Source: Trichoplax adhaerens (Eukaryota; Placozoa; Uniplacotomia; Trichoplacea; Trichoplacidae). From it: DNA of 64,000 bases. Of this stretch, positions 11,890 through 23,700 are shown one piece after another. Location: positions 4,129,035 to 4,193,034 of the forward strand of contig NW_002060946.1 in the NCBI RefSeq assembly GCF_000150275.1. Direction: 5' to 3'. How positions within the stretch are numbered: position 1 is the first letter of the stretch; each line of letters opens with the position of its first letter. The notes beneath the pieces are model-generated. The model ran no database searches. It had not been told where the DNA came from and saw only the letters and a list, made by a program, of their open reading frames with translations. The translations under genes were made by a program, and so were the position numbers.

Positions 11890-12740
11890 AGTACATATGG
11901 ACAGCAATAGTCAAGAAGAGATTTTCAATAGTGACAATTAGACTCTATAAAGTAATACATCGCGAATAATGACTGTTATGGGCTATTATAAAGGTATGGT
12001 CTTTTTTAACAGTCCATGTTACTGCATCCATAGAGGTAAAAGAAAGAGCTTTCTCTTACCTGTTGGACTAGACATATGGACAATAGCCGTATAGAGTTTT
12101 AATAATACCAAATAGACTCGACAAAGTGACATTTCGACAACAATCACATAAGCACATAATTTGGTATTTTACTGCCATTATTGGCTAGTATTTGACTGGA
12201 TATACTTGAAGTGGTTGCCAATTGCATTTAATTTATTACCAAATTCGAAAGACATTCAAGAAACCCCCCGTTAAAACTCTCAGCTTTTATATCCTCGATG
12301 GCGAATTGTGCTGTAGGGTGTTTGCAGAATTGATCATTCTAACATTGCTGTATGTTTCATTCTTTGTCACAGGTACTATGCTAATCTTTACCCCTTTCAA
12401 AATGTCATTACAAGCAGTGATGCAAGTCTGCTTGTACAGACTGCATGCACAAGTATAGGATTACATACTCGTATAGACGCAATAGCGGTAAAAAGTGTTC
12501 AATAATGACAAAGGGAATCTACAAAGTGATATTTCGACAACAATTACAATCATATAAGCACATAATTTACCATTTCGGCTTGTATTTGATTGGAAATACT
12601 TGGAACGGCTATAAATTGTACTCAATTTATTTTCATAAGGTAAATTATAATTATAATCGAATATACCGTACATATGGACAATAGCGGTAAAGAGATTTCC
12701 AATAATAACAAATAGACTATTATAATCGAGTAGCCCGTAT
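11890..12740. repeat. Diverged interspersed/tandem repeat, at least four partial copies
   Basis: Copies begin CATATGGACARYAATAGY... near 11897, 12074, 12477 and 12674, each followed by a related stretch including TAATAATRACAAATAGACT. The copies at about 12074-12230 and 12477-12640 also share a longer downstream part (AGTGAYATTTCGACAACAAT, then CATAAGCACATAATTT). They are too diverged to be a recent duplication. I see no coding capacity or terminal inverted repeats. Confidence 0.6.
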
Positions 12741-14685
12741 ACTTAGAAATGCAGTAAAAGAAAATGCTTACTTGTGTGGCTGGATATATGGACATTGGAC
12801 AACAAGGGTAATGCGATTACTAATAGCTATAGTCTCTACCAGCTGATGCTTGGTCAATTTACTGTAAATGTGCACAGCGTCGGCACAAAATGATTGAACT
12901 CAATACTGTTAGCTAAAAGAAAAAAAATTACATGCCTTTAATACTCAGGCTAAATACAACTCTGCTTCCGGAGCTTATGGTCTAGAAGGATGAATTAATG
13001 CGAAAAAAGCTTCTACAAGCACAATCAGCTAATACACTTCATTTATCGATATCAATAACGGCGGTATATACTCGGTAGATCCAAGCATACTAAACTCACG
13101 TTACTATACATATATTCATAATTATATAATGAATTAACTATCCTACCTTGGTAATTTCTTGATGACAATGCATTTAAGGAAGTAATTATATATATCAGTA
13201 GCACATACCCGGTAGTTAGTATAATTTATTAATTTCATTAATTTACCACAGGAGTTCACGCTACCGTTAGTAGCGTACCGTGCAGATATCCATTATTCAC
13301 TATTCCATTTTAGTATTTTATTCTACGTTAATAAATTTAGGGTCAATATAACTTTCAATCGATAAAATGTATCATCTGCCCACATTTTTACTGGCATGAA
13401 AGCAATTTAATTTAAAAGAAAAATTTTATTAGGCTTATGCCACATAATGATTATTATTAACATATTAGTTTATTCTAGAATTTGACAATTAATTTTTTCT
13501 CGTAGTATCAAGAATAATGATGTAATTGTTATATCGAAGTTAAATTTTACTAAATAAAGTGTAGCTTTCCTTAACCGTGTCATCTTAAAAAACGAATAAA
13601 CAAGGAAAGTAGGATCGGTATACTTGTGAGAACTTGATATACTCGCATTAAATTACTTATATTATGATATCGACAACTCATTATATGAAATTAAAGATGG
13701 AAACACTGTATTTCATTCAGTAATATCATATATCAAAATAAGAGGGAGCAACCTGTTAGTTAAAACTCTGTATAAACTAGAAGATAGGGTAGTTTATTAA
13801 TTATGATCAATATACTTATGCACTAGTTCGAGCCCGGTAACCATATATTAAGCTTCTCACTTAGATAATCGTATTATGGAGGTGCTCCAATAGATCAACG
13901 ATCGCTATAACTGTATTTTACTGATATCGCCAGAGTTTTACATTTAAGAATAATAAATCAGAAATTCACGTCAAAGTGCTACTGCAGTCATAGTACTGCA
14001 ACTACCCAAATTAATACTTTACAGTCATTAGCCAATGAATGTTAATTTGTCGTTTAATTAATTGTTAGAGTTAAAATAAAAGGAAGGAACTAATTATAAA
14101 AGATTACAAGGGATACAATAGATCACATGAAAGCCGCATAGAATAATGTATCATTTAGTAGCTGCATACGCTCCACTATTAATATAAAATTTTGCATCGG
14201 TATAACAGACAATGTCGTAAAAACATTGAATAGTATTCGATACAATACACACAATGATTCATACTCCGAGCCATCAATTGGTGCCACCAACATGTTTACT
14301 CCGAGTCGTAAACCCATAAATCGCGATATTGCTGTACTATATCGACATTAAAAGCGATATTAGTAGTGCGATCCAAGCCATAAAATTAGATACCGTTATA
14401 TATCGCAGTTTTGGCTGCGGCAAACGAGTATAATTATTGAGTTGATCGTAGAGAATCACCTGTAGAATCTATTTCTACAATCTATCCGTAGTTTTCATCT
14501 GCCATTTTTATATAGTATACAGTAAATCCTATTCATTTCTTCCAGCTTGCTAGGTTTAAAGTTAATATTACTTCCATAAACGGATTAGTTTTTCAGAAGA
14601 AGTTGGACTTTGTTTTCCATATTGTTAATCCTTTCAACGAATCAACTATAACATTTTTACTTATACCCGTGACTGGTACTATCGG

Positions 14686-17600
14686 ATGACCTACAAAATG
14701 GCAGCCGTTTACTTTGTAACAGGTTTACTCCTTTTGCTGCTAGGAATTGGTAACGCTGTTATGGCTCTATCAGCAACTATTGATATAGCCTTCATCGTAA
14801 AAAGCCTTAATCCTACAGATTTATTTTCTACTCCATCCGTTCTTGGCAATTCGGTAAGGAATCATTCAGACAAAGTAAAAATCGAAAACATTCCCAGTGG
14901 TAAAATCAATTAATGACTAAACCTTTATTCGATTACTAACTTATAATCAAGATTCCTTTTAGTTAATAAAGATGAGACTTATTTTTCTAAGTAGATTATC
15001 ATTTTCATCTAAATTAAGCTAATTATAAGTTAGAAGGCAATTAACATTTCCTTGAAATGGTGTCATTGTCAGTTGATTACAATTATGCTACCTAACTCAA
15101 ATGGATGCTGCCCTTTTTACCGATCTTGTTCAATACATCCAAATACCGATCGTAAACATTTTTGAATAAACTTTTCTTAGCTACCTAGCCGGTAGAAGTT
15201 AAAATCTTCACTTCACAGAGTGAAATGAAACTCCATAAACTTCAGATGGAACATGAATAATACTTTTAAAGCGCGTTTTTACTCATAGTAGGCCAATAAT
15301 TATAATCAGTATTGGTATAGCAGCAGAAACTGCAGACAGATCGTCAGCGTATTTCTGTCAATATTTGACAAAGACTACTATTGTTACTTTTTCGTTTCTG
15401 ATGCCTTAAAAATACGAGCATTTTAACTACTGTACTATATGATCATTATGAATTGTAATTAGAATTGCTTAAGAATAAGATTCATAATTTTAAAGTAGAT
15501 TGAAATATTGACTAGTTCTAATGTAGAAAAAGATATGCTAAAACAGTTTCCTTAGTAGCATAACTCACAGTAGTGAGCTGAAATGCTTTTATTACCGTAC
15601 TCTTGCACGATGAAAATCTATTTATAATCTTTTATTAGACATTGAGTAGCATGAGTATCATGAAAATAGCGAATAAGTTCAACATTACAAGCCTGATCGC
15701 CTATCAATAAATTCATTTAATAAACAGCATGCGAGAAAAATTTACCGTTAGCTAACTTGCAGTGGATCGTTAACATAACGAGTACAGATTATCCGTATAA
15801 TAAACTATTGATAAAAATTACCAAATTTTTATCTTTGAGGCATAGCTTTATTTCCTCTTAATCTCATTCTTGCAAAATTATCGATAATTATGTAATAAAA
15901 AAGGCTTGAAAAGATCTAAATTATTTATTTTCTCCGATTTTATAGATGATTATTACTGGGATTCTTTCTATCATTCAATATTTTACTCCCACTAATGCAA
16001 TGGTACGTTTATTTACAAACTGCTTTAGATAGCATAGAGAAATAAATAAATTTGATTTCGATATAGCAAAATGATATTCATGATTAGTATCCAGTTTGCC
16101 TTTTAATTTGAAGTGAGAATGAATGTTTCCATGCCATTTAGTTATAGATACGATACGCAAATCTAATCGTTCTACCTTCACCTAATTCTTTTTTTGCTTT
16201 TATGTTCTAGTTGGTTGCTATTTATATCTTCAACATTCATACCTTAACATTACTACCGATATCCATCTTTACTTCCATCTACTACTATGCTACTATTCCA
16301 CGATTGAATTTAGCAACTCGTCAATCTATCGCCATTTTTGCAGTTATTGTCCTTTTCTATCTATCTACAATCATCATTTCCGTTTACATTGCCATGCAAT
16401 ATTTCACCGATTTTATAACCAGTCGTCATTATCATAAGCTATCTGATTTAAAAGAGGAACAAAATAGTGACAGATCCATTAATGAGGGTGAAATAGCCTT
16501 TCGTCTTTCATCGACCAAAAAGATTAGAAATGTAGCCATATTTCAGTTAATATGTAGCGGTGTTCTTATCGCATCTGGACTGGCAGATCTTTTCTTGTTT
16601 CAAGGTTTATACAGTAATCAGACATTTTATGCTGGCAGCTTAGTAAGTTTTTCTTAAAAAGATAATGAATTACTTCGACTTCAATTTCGAAATTTAAATG
16701 CCTGTTTTGTTGTTATTATGGATATATTTATCAACCCTCAATTAATACAATTTTATATAAATAACTAAAATACTTATATAGTTATGTGTGACCAGCATTT
16801 GTGGAATTCTTTCGGAGCATAAAAACATTGACGAAGGGGTAGGCAGACTTTGGTTTATTGTATGAATAAAATTTCCTCTGCACTATAATTAATTTAAAAC
16901 TATAATCATATAATGCAGCGATGATATTAATGACGTATACTCACTCATACATTATTATTATTAATTTAAACTTCCCATGTAGATGATTTGGTTTGGCATA
17001 TTATCGCGCGTAAGCCGCTTAATATGTATTTCAACAATCGGAATCAATGTTCTTGCCTATCTTAATACTTCAGCAGCAGCTCTATATGAAGATCCGGACA
17101 ATATTCGTTCCTTATTCATATGCGTGTCTGTTATGTTGGTACTGGGATTTTTAACTTCGTTTTATATTACGTTAAAGCTGACGTCGAATATTGGCTTCTT
17201 TAATGTCATCTCTGTATGGAAAAAGCGACGTGCGGAACAAAGTTATAAACCAGAGCTATGCTCACTCACTACTGTCTTGAGCACTATCCAATTTTTGGCT
17301 GCCTTATTTTTATGGGCTAGTGGAGTCGCTGCTATGCTTTATGGTAAAGCTCAACACCTCTCTTTCAGTACTTTCTCTACCGCTAGTTGGGTAAGTTTTT
17401 TATACTATTAATGATGATTTAAGTAGGTGTTGCATGTGAAAAACATAATAACCATGATCAAACCGAAATCTAATAAGAAGATGAATATATTGGACCGTGG
17501 ATTGCTAAAAAATATCATATTTTTCAGTATTCCATGGATAGGCTAAGTCCAAATTCTCACTTAGGATAATGTGCGCCATAAGATGAGAGTTTGTTGCAAT

Positions 17601-18734
17601 AGCTGAAGCTTAATCGTTCTGTTTTCATTTCTGCATTTAGGTCATTGTAGCAGCTAAAGTTGGCGTAAGCCTTAACCGGATGAAATCTGTTCAAATTGTA
17701 AGTAGAAAGACAGCAATGACATGGTATACAACTGTTTTAGAAGTCTATCATAAATAAAAAAGATAAATACGAGTATATCTACTGTACATATATGAGCACA
17801 TATTAAATAGTTAAAAATTTTAATAAATTTCACCAAAGATATCATTCTCTTATTTTAATTAGAACATACCTTACGTGGCAATATCTATTTTATCTACTTT
17901 GCTGCTATTGAATAATATGATAGTCACTGGCATGGAGTACTATCGCTTGTATAAAAGTGACATAACCATTCGATTATCCATTCAAATTACTTTCGGCTGC
18001 ATCATAGGTGCTGCCATCATTTCTTTCCTCATTACCTTTTTCTCAGCCATAAAGATTGCCTGTGCAAACGATATTACATGTCGCAAAATAACTCCTACTT
18101 CAAAGGTACAGCATCGAAAGATTCATGACCTGACTCATATTTTTATTGATCTCCGTTGACATTTAAGTCCGTAAAGCGAAACGATTTCCACGTAGACAAC
18201 TATTTCACTAGTATTTATAAAAGATTTAAAGAATATCAGTAGACTTAATTTAGTATTAGTTGATAGCACTGAGCATTCCAATATACTTGTATGTAAAGAT
18301 ACATTCGCAATATAATATCTTAAATCTAAGCTACCAGAATAATTTAGGAAAATACGTATACTCGTATCTATTATCGTCATTCTTTTTTATGGTGTATTTG
18401 GGCTATGAAATAGATCGACTATGGTAAATATTGGAAAAGTATTTTGATTTAAGGACTGCTTTAATTCTCAATATATACCAGTATCGTATAATAGGGATAC
18501 TTGGATATTTGTTGTTATTACTGCATCATGCTTGTAGTTTTAAACTGGAATTTTAAAAATGCGATAAATTCGTCGATTTTCGAACTGATTAAACAATCTC
18601 ACCTAATCTTGGATTCTGATCAATTCTAGGCTACTAATACACGAAAACTAACGAAAGACATGGGATCAAGGAACATGCTAACTGCTAATGAAGATAATAA
18701 TGAACAGGAGGACTCAAGAGAGTCTGCAAACTGA
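14686..18734 (+). CDS. 12-TM membrane protein built of three tandem 4-TM units (CD20/MS4A-like), 7 exons
   Basis: Exons: 14686-14853, 15946-16002, 16211-16642, 16983-17390, 17641-17697, 17863-18105, 18630-18734; 1470 nt, 489 aa plus stop, all introns phase 0 with good GT-AG sites (GTAAGG, GTACGT, GTAAGT, GTAAGT, GTAAGT, GTACAG). Each of three units has four hydrophobic segments: unit 1 starts AAVYFVTGLLLLLLGIGNAV, unit 2 NVAIFQLICSGVLIASG, unit 3 TVLSTIQFLAALFLWASG. The second TM segment is a 19-codon exon in units 1 (MIITGILSIIQYFTPTNAM) and 3 (VIVAAKVGVSLNRMKSVQI). In unit 2 the equivalent (MIWFGILSRVSR...) is fused to the next exon. The G-x-L-S pattern in this helix resembles MS4A/CD20-like proteins, but I am not certain of that family; claudin-like or MARVEL-like 4-TM proteins are alternatives. 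Charged loops (KLSDLKEEQNSDRSINEGE) link units. The tail is polar and cytosolic-looking. Role unknown; probably plasma membrane. Confidence 0.8.
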
Positions 18735-18853
18735 GAAATCTTTCATTCGTTTCTCACTAATCTTGAAGACATCATTCCCTATTTTTCGTTTATTTCTTTC
18801 CAGGAATGAGGCATTAATATCTAGTGTTAATGATAAATTACATATCCTAAGTG

Positions 18854-18859
18854 AATAAA
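18854..18859 (+). terminator. Likely polyadenylation signal of the triple 4-TM gene
   Basis: AATAAA occurs about 120 bases past the stop codon at 18732-18734, with GT/T-rich sequence after it. It is plausible on position only. Confidence 0.35.
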
Positions 18860-19226
18860 TAACTTGTAGTCTTTTTAAAGACGAAATAATCTATGTTTAT
18901 ATATCTTTCTGAACTGTAATGATCTCATTCCATTTTAGTTAATCTACGGTAATACACGAAAAGAAAATCTACAAAATTGCATTTGTAATTTATTTCAATC
19001 TAATCATGCATGTATCCTATACTGTAATACCAAGCAGGCGGTTTAGCCTAACGATATCTTAAATACATAGTTGGATATGGGATATTAAACTTAGAATATA
19101 TTATTGAGCTAATATTTATGAGTGCTTATCGTTAATAAATGAATTATAGCCTCAGTGCATTATTGACGTCTCTTTGTTCATAAAATACTAGTCGTCAACT
19201 CGATAATTTCAAATAGGATTTTTCAG

Positions 19227-20756
19227 TTACCTCCTTTGATCGTTACTTTATTAACGGTAAGATCATTAGACCCTATCTAGGAACGTATTCAAAATCTTTA
19301 GCTCGATTATGACAGTACGTAGATAGAATATCTTGGCATTTAAATCGAAACATAGTCATTTAATCCATTAACAATTGTCCCAGCTTCAATATTTTGTATT
19401 GTTAAGTAGATAAATTACGAATAATGGTTATAACTTGTACGAGTATTAAAATAGTCTTAAAGATAACCAAGAGGTATAATCTATGATGGTAAAGAAAGTG
19501 AAGACGCTATATCTTTTATTAAATACGTATTATTGAAATTCTATCTAGATGAGATTATGAATATTTTATGCTATTCCATTCTCTGATTACTTAATATCGC
19601 GGGTATAATTTCTTAGAAAATAAGAATTAATCTATGCAGACGTACACATATCTTTGACTATTCAAGCAGTTAGTCTTCATTTTGCAACACAGTTTGTAGA
19701 TATAGCGTTAAAATCGGTAAAAGGATTTGTAATATCAGCGTTGAAAGAATTCAGACGTAATTAAAGTACCTATTGGATAAATAGGTTGCTATCTTCAATT
19801 TAGAGTTGTAGAAGCAATAGATTGAATTTTAAAACAAAAATTTTCCTTAAAGCTATTTGATAGCAATACCCTATTTCCAATAGATTGGCCTGACTTTTAA
19901 CAGCGACTTTGCTAACATTTATGGCCGTTATCGAATACATAGTATTGACCAAGCTCAATTAGACTTTACGAAGGTACATGTAGAACCCTTGTAAAGATTT
20001 TAAAATAAAACGTCATTGGATTACATAACTTTATTTGAATTGTGAAACCCTAATAAAATCGGATACCGATATTAATTTGTATTTGGGGTAATGGAAGAAA
20101 AAAATAGACGAACTGGGTTCATTTTCTCACAATCGTAGAATTACCTTTAGAATCCCTTTGTATTTGAAATATCATCCCCAGGCCCCCCAAAACAGGATAT
20201 CTTCATACTCGTTCATGGTAGAAATAGTGTTAGGATTGCATTAATTAAGAACATCGAGCGGAAAACTTTCCTTCCAAATCCCCTACAACGCTATCTATTT
20301 ATCAAAGGTATTTCAATAGCAAGATAGAGACAACATGCTAGGACAGGTTAGGTTGGTTTATTTTCTCACAGTTCAGATGAACTGTAGGATTGTCCAGAAA
20401 ATTCTATTCTCTTGCTCTGTTAGCATAACTTGGCCCCCATTCAGATTTAAAATAAAAGATTGTAATTAGTGGATCTTCCCGCCTTCTTGAAATGAGATGA
20501 CAGGTTAATTACCGGGTACAGATCTCAGTTATAATTATGGTTCATTAAGATTACAATACCGTCGTGGGTAAATAGGGTTGATAACCAGATTCAAATGGCC
20601 GTACACACATATAGAATAACAGCTATTAAAGTATAAAGACGAGTGGAGGAGTCGATAGACGAAAAAGTAATAGTAGTATTTATATCTTGTACTCCAATGG
20701 GCTCGATGAATAGGTCCAGTTCCAGATATTTTGAAAATGATCCTTTTGAAAATTAA
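19227..20756 (+). CDS. Candidate 6-exon gene, unidentified
   Basis: Six open segments join in phase by GT-AG: 19227-19256 (LPPLIVTLLT), 19884-19941 (IGLTFNSDFANIYGRYRIH), 20108-20217 (contains RITFRIPLYLKYHPQAPQ), 20320-20461 (contains QVRLVYFLTVQMNCRIVQ and CSVSITWPPFRFK), 20522-20567 (LSYNYGSLRLQYRR), 20639-20756 (contains EEKV-like and ISCTPMGSMNRSSS, ends DPFEN then TAA). Together 504 nt with no internal stop. The third exon uses C-rich codons unlike the surrounding AT background, which is the best sign of coding. No start exon was found upstream. The acceptor before 20639 is weak. The P-L-x-L-x-Y-H-P pattern faintly recalls PIGX, but the expected flanking motifs are missing, so I give no name. 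A minus-strand 156-codon frame (20535-21005) overlaps the last exons; one of the two must be chance. Confidence 0.3.
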
Positions 20757-23700
20757 CTTTACTTTGTTATAAGGTACAAGAAAAGAATAATTGGAAGAGA
20801 TAGAAGAGAAATAATAGGAATATCTACAACGTATCTGTTCTTCGATAGGTTGGATAAATTTATAGAATGAGGAGCCCTTTTGATAATCGATCCTTTTACA
20901 ATATACGGCCTCGTTATGTATGGTCAAACTGTTTCGAGTTCGTACTGAAATCGAATTCTTAATTAGTACCGAAGTTACTAATATATGTGCTACAATAAGA
21001 TGCAATGCTCGTGTAGTTTAACATGATTAGCTGCTGGTGCTCTAGCAGGATATAGTAATCTAATCCCCGTGCTTAGCACATGAAAGCATAAACACATATA
21101 TTAAGCGTTATGATAATGTGTTACTACCATTCCTTGACAGGTCATGCGCTGGAATTTATAAGTGTGCATCGAGTAAATCGGGAGTTCTTCTCGTCAGTTG
21201 TTGTAGATACAGTTACGGTTTAGTTTTATTGTAATAAAGCTTAGATTAGTTTTCATCAATCCAGAGAATCTGATTTCTTATGGGCCCTAAGCATTAGCTT
21301 CGCTACAAACGCCAAACTCGACTTAAAAATAATTGTTTCGAAAATTTGCCTTATTTTATCGGATAGGAGTAAAAGGTTTATGCTAATGGGTTAAAAGAAT
21401 GATCAAAACTGATCCTGAAATTACATATTAAGGTTATCATCTTCATTAAGCACCAGAATAATTAAACCTTTATCAAGTTGCCTACAAGAAGTTAAGTATA
21501 TCAGTATTTGGACCATATTTAACCTTGGATTAGAGAAAATGATTAAATTATACCAATAAAGTCTACTAAATTCTTATCCTTTATTACTTCTTTCGGAATA
21601 GATCAGATCTTTAAAATGTGCACACCCTATCAGTCTCAATTTATATTTAAAGCTAGTACTGTATGCCTTACCATCTACGTCTAACAGATTCGAGGAATAG
21701 CCTTCCATATTAATCGGCTATAATCCTTTACCATTGCGATTACTATCCTCTAAAATTGTACTCTACTGGAAAAATTTGTCTTATCCTATCAGTAGATAGA
21801 GTCCGGTATTCACTGACTATGATACCACATAGGGAAAACTTCCGAGGTTAAGGGTGAACACCCAACATAATTACATAAGCTGTACTAATAAATCATTAAG
21901 CCGTAATAGTATATGTTATAACATCAACCATATCACCGGTTACATCAGCTATAATCTAATATCATTGTAGTCTGAAAAGCAAACAGTATAGGTGACAGGT
22001 CTTGGATCATGTCTAGTATCTATATCCATATTATGAATTAATTTTTCATTCCGATAGTAGTAAAATTATTATCGTAAGTTAAGCAATGGTAATAACAATT
22101 TACTATCTATATTCTTGTGTGAAAATGGTCATATTATCGCAAGTCCGTTTTGATGTCTATCGTGGATAACATATTTTTATATGGTGCAAATAATTAAATA
22201 GAGAATAACTTTCTGCCTCCATCCATTATCGGTACGATTCTTGCATTATATCAACCTCTGAATATAAATGATCAAAAGAAAATAGGTTAATCTGATATTA
22301 AACTGAATGTCGAGTCATTAATATACCACCAACTGCTACGCCTGTTCATTATATTTCTATATTATATATAAGGTCTACAGAGAAGATTATTCGTACAATA
22401 TTCGAAAAAATTAATTCCCAGTATATGCTTTCTTTAAACGTAATTTTAAAACGATTTTGAAAATACCATTGAATAGATATACTGTCAATAATAATCCTTG
22501 ATGGAAACTTCTTTATTTTACTTCGTTCAACACTTTTTGAGCTTTAATATTAAATTAAATTAATCAATGTACATTTAAACACATACTCCGATAGAATATT
22601 TAAATTATGAGAGGGATTTAAGAACAAAGAAAATTGCATCAATCTAAATTTTAAATGTAAGCTCAAACTTATTCCATATTTGCGAAGACGAAGGTGTAAA
22701 AGGGGAAAAGATAATAACAGCTAATATATTGTAATGGATGAAGTCTTGAAATGTATAATTACTGGTATACTAGCCATCCTAAAGAATATTACCCAAAATT
22801 TTATTCACTAATTGAAAGCATGGCTACATTGTTTTAACAAACCCATTTCTTTTCACTGCCAATCTACTAAAGTTCATGAGTTTTAGCAACTAACAACAAT
22901 AGACATAATTTATTAATTCTTTATTCACTTCCTATAGGTCATCATTTGATTGAATATTATAGTAAGTAAAGCTATTATTGGTGTGGAAGGTACTCCTACC
23001 TTGATATTTTATAATTTAAAATTACCTTAACGGCGCAGATATAACCTTCAAATGGCTGATTATGACTGAATACCTTGTACTCATGAATCTCAATTATAAT
23101 TACCAGTACAATTGAATAAATAATATCATTGCAAACACGATGATAGTGTTTATAAGTTTATATGGTAGAGGCTTTGTAACATTTAAATAAGGAACTTTCA
23201 CAATGCAAACCGTGTTAAAAATTGAAATGAATACTATAATTAAAAATAGTGCATCATAGTAAATAACTTCGCATATTTACAATTGATGTTAGATAAAGAC
23301 AATATATTAAAACTTTATTCATAAAATCTTACTTTAATCTATCGTCATTTATCCTTTTTTATACAAATATCTCCATGTATGCATACGAATAGCCAATAGA
23401 AGTTGTAGTCTAAACCCACTTATTTATCGGAAACGCTGTACTTACTATAATATTCGTAATAATCTTTCATTTCAGTGCTGGTACTAAGAAGACAGTATAT
23501 TTGGATTCGAATAAATGAATTAATTATAGACCAATAGATATAGTATTATCACCATCACTCCATAAAGGAACGAACTAACTAACGAAACTAATAAAACATT
23601 TGGAAATAAAAGACAATTTTCTACTATCCGTAGTGAGAAATAGGATATAGTATTGTAAAATAATATTGTTTCAAATTGGACATTTTCCTGGAATAAAATA

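Larger units (their letters stand above)
10990..14685. other. Intergenic region between DGAT1 and the triple 4-TM gene (divergent 5' ends)
   Basis: Holds the presumed promoters of DGAT1 (minus) and the 14.7 kb gene (plus). The stretch 11160-11600 is visibly richer in G+C, with a local near-palindrome around 11170-11205, and ends in TACTGTAC repeats. 11.9-12.75 kb carries a separate diverged repeat family. The minus-strand frame 14123-14317 (64 codons, start MGLRLGVNMLVAPIDG) is open but has no family match or splice support. Confidence 0.6.

Noticed and set aside
13826-13850. tRNA-like AGTTCGAGCCCGG
   Set aside because: The T-stem does not pair and no acceptor, D or anticodon arms can be folded upstream.
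14123-14317. Minus-strand 64-codon frame starting MGLRLGVNMLVAPIDG
   Set aside because: Protein-like start, but isolated, without homology, promoter or splice support.
19884-20217. PIGX identification of the 19-21 kb candidate
   Set aside because: Only the PLYLKYHP pattern is suggestive; the conserved YVDPYxL segment and the C-terminal TM helix are not found.
20535-21005. Minus-strand 156-codon open frame
   Set aside because: Rich in Tyr, Ser, Ile and Cys, with no domain or splice signals. The plus strand over part of it has better protein-like frames. Not called, though it is the longest unexplained frame.
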